This document shows positions 5,618 through 7,690 of a DNA stretch of 7,690 bases, one piece after another. A model generated the notes under the pieces. It did no database searches and was not told the origin of the DNA. It saw only the letters and a list, made by a program, of their open reading frames with translations. The translations under genes were made by a program, and so were the position numbers. This DNA is from Myxococcota bacterium (GTDB lineage Bacteria; Myxococcota_A; Polyangia; HGW-17; JAJRWW01): NCBI GenBank assembly GCA_024276595.1, contig JAJRWW010000108.1, positions 1-7,690 on the forward strand, given 5' to 3'. The number at the start of each line of letters is the position of its first letter. Within the stretch, counting starts at the first letter, position 1.

Positions 5618-5634
5618 AGGCCAGGGCGATCCCG

Positions 5635-5640
5635 TACACT
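5635..5640 (+). promoter_or_regulatory. -10-like hexamer directly before the TonB start codon
   Basis: TACACT (5635-5640, TANNNT type) ends 6 nt before GTG 5647, and no Shine-Dalgarno lies between them (TGAGAC). This is the same geometry as in front of the transglutaminase gene and suggests a leaderless transcript. No clear -35 is seen at 16-18 bp. Confidence 0.3.
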
Positions 5641-5646
5641 TGAGAC

Positions 5647-7626
5647 GTGGAAGTACGCAGCGCCACAGCGCCCAACCGGGTGAGAGCTCTTCGCTGGCGG
5701 GTGATTGCCGTGGCCGTGGCGCTGTCGCTGCTGTTGCACCTGGGCCTGCTCTGGCCGCTGCTCGGCCGGTGGCTCGCCGGATCGCCGGAGACGGACCGCT
5801 CTCCCTCCCGGTCGGTGGAGCTGACCCTTGTGACCGAGCCCCAGAAGGTGCCCCCACGCGCCGCACCGGCTCGGCCGTTGCCTCGGGCGCGACCCGTGGC
5901 GCGGCAGCGCCCCAGGAGCCTCCTGGCTCTCCGATCTCCTGCGCCCCCTGTTCGTTCGCTGCCGAAGCCCCGCCCGCGGGCTCGTCCGCGGCTTCGACCA
6001 CCAGCCCCTCGACCCAGGGTCAAGCCCAGGGCCAGGCCCAGGAAGAAGCAAAAGCGGCGCAAGAAGCTTCCCAGGCCTCCCAAGGTCCTGCGCATGAAGA
6101 TGGTGGACCAGGACTGGAAGAAGCAGGAGCCTCCACCCCCGGACGCCAGGTACCTGGCGGCCAGGAGCCGAAACGTGAAGAGGCAGACGCGGGCTCGGCA
6201 CACCAACCTGGACCGCCACTACAACAAGACCCAGCTCGACGCCAGGTCGAAAAAGCGAATCGGCTCCTTGACCCGGGACTCCCGCACCGCAGCCCGGATC
6301 CCTCGCAAGGCCGTGAGGGAGCGCAAGGGCGCGGTTGCCAAGGGGAGGAGGCCCAGGCCCAGGAAGGTGGCCACCAGGCGACCTCAGCCGGCGCAACCCC
6401 CACGAAACAGCTCGTTGCTGTCCATGCGAAACAGGCGCCCCAACCAGGATCAGCGCATCCTCAGGCCACGCTCCCCCGATGGTCTGCGCAAGCCTCCGCC
6501 TGCCCGCAGGGTGGCCCCACCCACCCTGGCCCATCGCCCGACCTCGCCCGCTCGGCGGCGCCTGAAGCTCCGGCTCACCCCCCAGGACGCGGACAGGATC
6601 TTTGGCAAGCAGTGGGCGGCGGAGTGGAGGCGACGCCACGCCCGCAGGGGCTCCAAGGGGTCGAGGTCCAACCGGCGCTGGAAGCGCATAAAGGCTGCCC
6701 TGGCCAACTACATCCCCGAGGTGAAGGAGGGCAACCAGACCGCCCTGAAGACCAGAGCCCACCCCTTCGCGCGGTACATCGCCAGCATGCACCGCAAGAT
6801 CCACCCCAGGTGGGGAAACGGCTTCCTGGTCGACCTGGACAGGCTCCCGGCCACCGACGGCTTCAACGACTTCAAGCGCTGGACAAAGCTGGAGATTGTG
6901 CTCGACCGGCAGGGGCGGGTGGTGAAGGCGGGGATTGTCAAGCCGTCGGGCTACCTGCCCTTTGACGTCGCGGCCCTGGACGTGGTGTTCTCGGCTGGCC
7001 CCTTTGGTCCTCCGCCCAGGGCGATCCTTTCTTACAACGGCAAGGTCTACATGCACTGGGAGTTCTGGCGCAACCACCGGCAGTGCGGGACCTTCGGAGC
7101 CAACCCCTTCATCCTGGCGCGGCCCAAGGGAGGGCCCGCGGACCGGGCCTCGGGCTCCACGCCCCGGCGGGGACGAGTTGGCCGCCTCCTGAGGCGCACG
7201 CCCCGGGCGGCCAGGGGAGCCGTCGCTCGGGGGGCCGCCCGGGCGCTGGCAGCAACCCTCGACGGCCGAGCGCGGGGGCCGGCCCTGGCCTGGCTGGTGG
7301 CGCTCATGCAGGGCCGCCCTGGTCGGATGGTCACCGTGAGCGGGCTGCCCTTTCGGGCCTCGGGCAAGATAGTCGCGCGCACCGCGGCCCGGCTAAAGCG
7401 GGTCTTCCAGGCGCTCATCCTGGAGAACCCCGCGAGGAGGATGGCTCGGGCGCCCGCGCTCCTCACGGCATCTGGGCTGCGCAGCCGGCTGGGCACCCTG
7501 CCGCGGGGGATCCGTCCCGGGGCGCCCAACCTGTACGTGGTCACCCGCCTGGGTCGCGAGCACGTGGTGCTGGTGCTGGGCAGAGGAGCCAATCGCCGCT
7601 GGCAGGTTGTGGGCATGGCCCGCTGA
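5647..7626 (+). CDS. TonB-family energy transducer with C-terminal extension
   Basis: This 659-residue protein is far longer than E. coli TonB (239). A single N-terminal transmembrane helix (about 17-39) contains S27-x3-H31, matching the Ser16/His20 pair of TonB needed for coupling to ExbB/ExbD. A periplasmic spacer of over 250 residues is rich in Pro and, unusually, in Arg (PRARPRLRPP; basic run RKKQKRRKK near 132-140). A TonB C-terminal domain spans about 372-490. It starts HPFARYI, has the strand KLEIVLDRQGRVVKAGIVKPSG and ends HWEFWRNHRQCGTFGANPFIL (C480). Residues 491-659 are an Ala/Arg-rich helical stretch followed by strands ending NLYVVTRLGREHVVLVLG and RWQVVGMAR, which vaguely recall NTF2-like domain ends; I do not recognise the domain. 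The role is probably transfer of proton-motive energy to an outer-membrane receptor, or another envelope linking role. No exbB, exbD or receptor gene is in view. The GTG start has no ribosome-binding site; GTG 5680 is an alternative. Confidence 0.82.
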   Translation: MEVRSATAPNRVRALRWRVIAVAVALSLLLHLGLLWPLLGRWLAGSPETDRSPSRSVELTLVTEPQKVPPRAAPARPLPRARPVARQRPRSLLALRSPAPPVRSLPKPRPRARPRLRPPAPRPRVKPRARPRKKQKRRKKLPRPPKVLRMKMVDQDWKKQEPPPPDARYLAARSRNVKRQTRARHTNLDRHYNKTQLDARSKKRIGSLTRDSRTAARIPRKAVRERKGAVAKGRRPRPRKVATRRPQPAQPPRNSSLLSMRNRRPNQDQRILRPRSPDGLRKPPPARRVAPPTLAHRPTSPARRRLKLRLTPQDADRIFGKQWAAEWRRRHARRGSKGSRSNRRWKRIKAALANYIPEVKEGNQTALKTRAHPFARYIASMHRKIHPRWGNGFLVDLDRLPATDGFNDFKRWTKLEIVLDRQGRVVKAGIVKPSGYLPFDVAALDVVFSAGPFGPPPRAILSYNGKVYMHWEFWRNHRQCGTFGANPFILARPKGGPADRASGSTPRRGRVGRLLRRTPRAARGAVARGAARALAATLDGRARGPALAWLVALMQGRPGRMVTVSGLPFRASGKIVARTAARLKRVFQALILENPARRMARAPALLTASGLRSRLGTLPRGIRPGAPNLYVVTRLGREHVVLVLGRGANRRWQVVGMAR

Positions 7627-7690
7627 GGGGGACGGGCTCGATCCAGGGAACCAGGGGCTCGGGTCCCGTGCTGGGCTCTGCCCCCGGCTC
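7627..7690. other. Non-coding tail after the TonB gene
   Basis: These 64 bases are GC-rich and contain GGGCTC three times (7634-7639, 7655-7660, 7673-7678). I see no start codon with a ribosome-binding site and no terminator with a T-tract before the window ends. Confidence 0.3.

Noticed and set aside
5314..7077. A 587-codon minus-strand ORF opposite lexA and tonB, and a 467-codon plus-strand ORF at 5562-6965
   Set aside because: Both overlap well-supported genes, and their composition is that of shadow frames over a Pro/Arg-rich coding sequence.
7634..7678. Three GGGCTC copies after the TonB gene
   Set aside because: The 6-mer is too short, and the spacing (21 and 18 bp) too irregular, to call a repeat array in DNA of this composition.

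Overview
The window looks like chromosomal DNA of a GC-rich Gram-negative bacterium. Myxococcota or a related former deltaproteobacterial lineage fits best. The reasons are strong GC bias in the third codon position with long non-coding shadow frames, a LexA with the STNGV-type recognition helix, a LexA-box-like site resembling the Myxococcus one inside the lexA promoter, a TonB-family protein with a CGTFGA-type C-terminus, and a Lys/Pro-rich histone H1-like protein tail. This assignment is inference; no marker gene fixes the taxon.

Layout. Bases 1-117 (+) are the end of a protein with S/TPKK motifs. Bases 118-427 are non-coding and contain a roughly 140-bp island of about 39% GC, with a direct repeat and a palindrome upstream of the next gene. 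A Crp/Fnr-family regulator follows (428-1117, +). It converges on a minus-strand pair: a secreted transglutaminase-like protein (1283-2941, -) and, upstream of it, an exported IPT/TIG plus beta-propeller protein (3046-4680, -). That pair is divergent from lexA (4932-5543, +), with a well-formed sigma70-type promoter on each side of the 251-bp spacer. A TonB-family protein with a very Arg/Pro-rich spacer and a 169-residue C-terminal extension follows (5647-7626, +). The last 64 bases hold no gene I can support.

Function. Three of the five complete genes encode cell-envelope or periplasmic proteins: the transglutaminase-like enzyme, the beta-propeller protein and TonB. The other two encode regulators, LexA and Crp/Fnr. 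I see no mobile element, CRISPR array, tRNA or rRNA.

Most notable observations. (1) The lexA leader carries a symmetric GGAGGGA-N6-TCCCTCC-N6-GGAGGGA arrangement. The central arm can pair either with an upstream copy or with the lexA Shine-Dalgarno itself, and a possible 18-codon upstream ORF reads through the whole structure and overlaps the lexA start. This looks like a candidate translational switch on the SOS repressor. (2) A probable LexA box lies in the spacer of the lexA promoter. (3) Two envelope genes lack a Shine-Dalgarno and have a -10-like hexamer exactly 6 nt before the start codon, as expected for leaderless mRNAs. (4) The TonB protein has an unusual domain architecture.
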